NCBI GenBank assembly: GCA_903823545.1
Contig: CAIJTL010000832.1
Span: 1 to 6,745 of the forward strand
Direction of reading: 5' to 3'
From: an uncultured Planctomycetaceae bacterium
GTDB lineage: Bacteria > Planctomycetota > Planctomycetia > Planctomycetales > Planctomycetaceae
DNA length: 6,745 bases
Positions 6,706 through 6,745 of this stretch are shown piece by piece. The first letter of the stretch is position 1, and each line of letters opens with the position of its first letter. The translations under genes were made by a program, and so were the position numbers. The notes under the pieces are model-generated. The model searched no databases. It saw only the letters and a program-made list of their open reading frames with translations, and was not told where the DNA came from.

Positions 6706-6745
6706 AAGCTGTTTCGAAACTTCTTAACTAACCCGAAGCGTGAGC
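6706..6745. other. Short 3' flank with a 10-bp palindrome
   Basis: No gene starts in these 40 bases. GTTTCGAAAC at 6711-6720 is a perfect palindrome six bases after the stop codon, flanked by AAG (6706-6708) and CTT (6723-6725), which are also complementary. The stem would be short and interrupted with no T-run, so it is not called as a terminator. Confidence 0.3.

Overview
The window looks like a planctomycete chromosome, most probably of the Pirellulales type. The strongest evidence is a DUF1559 pseudopilin-like protein with the H-X9-DG C-terminal motif, a gene family greatly expanded in Planctomycetes. It is followed by a small lipoprotein with a carboxypeptidase-regulatory/transthyretin-like fold, and there are several membrane-anchored TPR proteins and a fusion of a multiheme cytochrome c with TPRs. 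Base composition is close to 50% G+C in the coding stretch sampled. The taxonomic call is an inference from gene content; there is no rRNA or other marker here.

Layout. Positions 1-2085 (minus strand) are one uninterrupted reading frame of 695 codons that runs off the left edge. It encodes an N-terminally anchored protein with seven CXXCH heme sites followed by at least six TPRs. A 402-bp divergent intergenic region (2086-2487) holds an AT-rich tract and a candidate promoter pointing right. To the right, all on the plus strand, are the DUF1559 protein (2488-3450), a lipoprotein (3598-4074), a 418-residue TPR protein (4252-5508) and a 389-residue TPR protein (5536-6705). The last 40 bases show no gene.

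How the genes may work together. Every product has a membrane anchor, a lipobox or a prepilin signal, so all are predicted to act at or outside the cytoplasmic membrane. The two TPR proteins are 27 bp apart and resemble each other in architecture and at the C-terminus, so they are probably co-transcribed and may be old duplicates. TPR proteins are protein-interaction scaffolds, and the cytochrome carries TPRs too. A plausible but unproven reading is an envelope complex in which TPR scaffolds organise a multiheme electron carrier and a pseudopilin/lipoprotein pair. No catalytic enzyme is visible in the window, so no pathway can be named. No tRNA, rRNA, CRISPR array, insertion sequence or phage gene was recognised.
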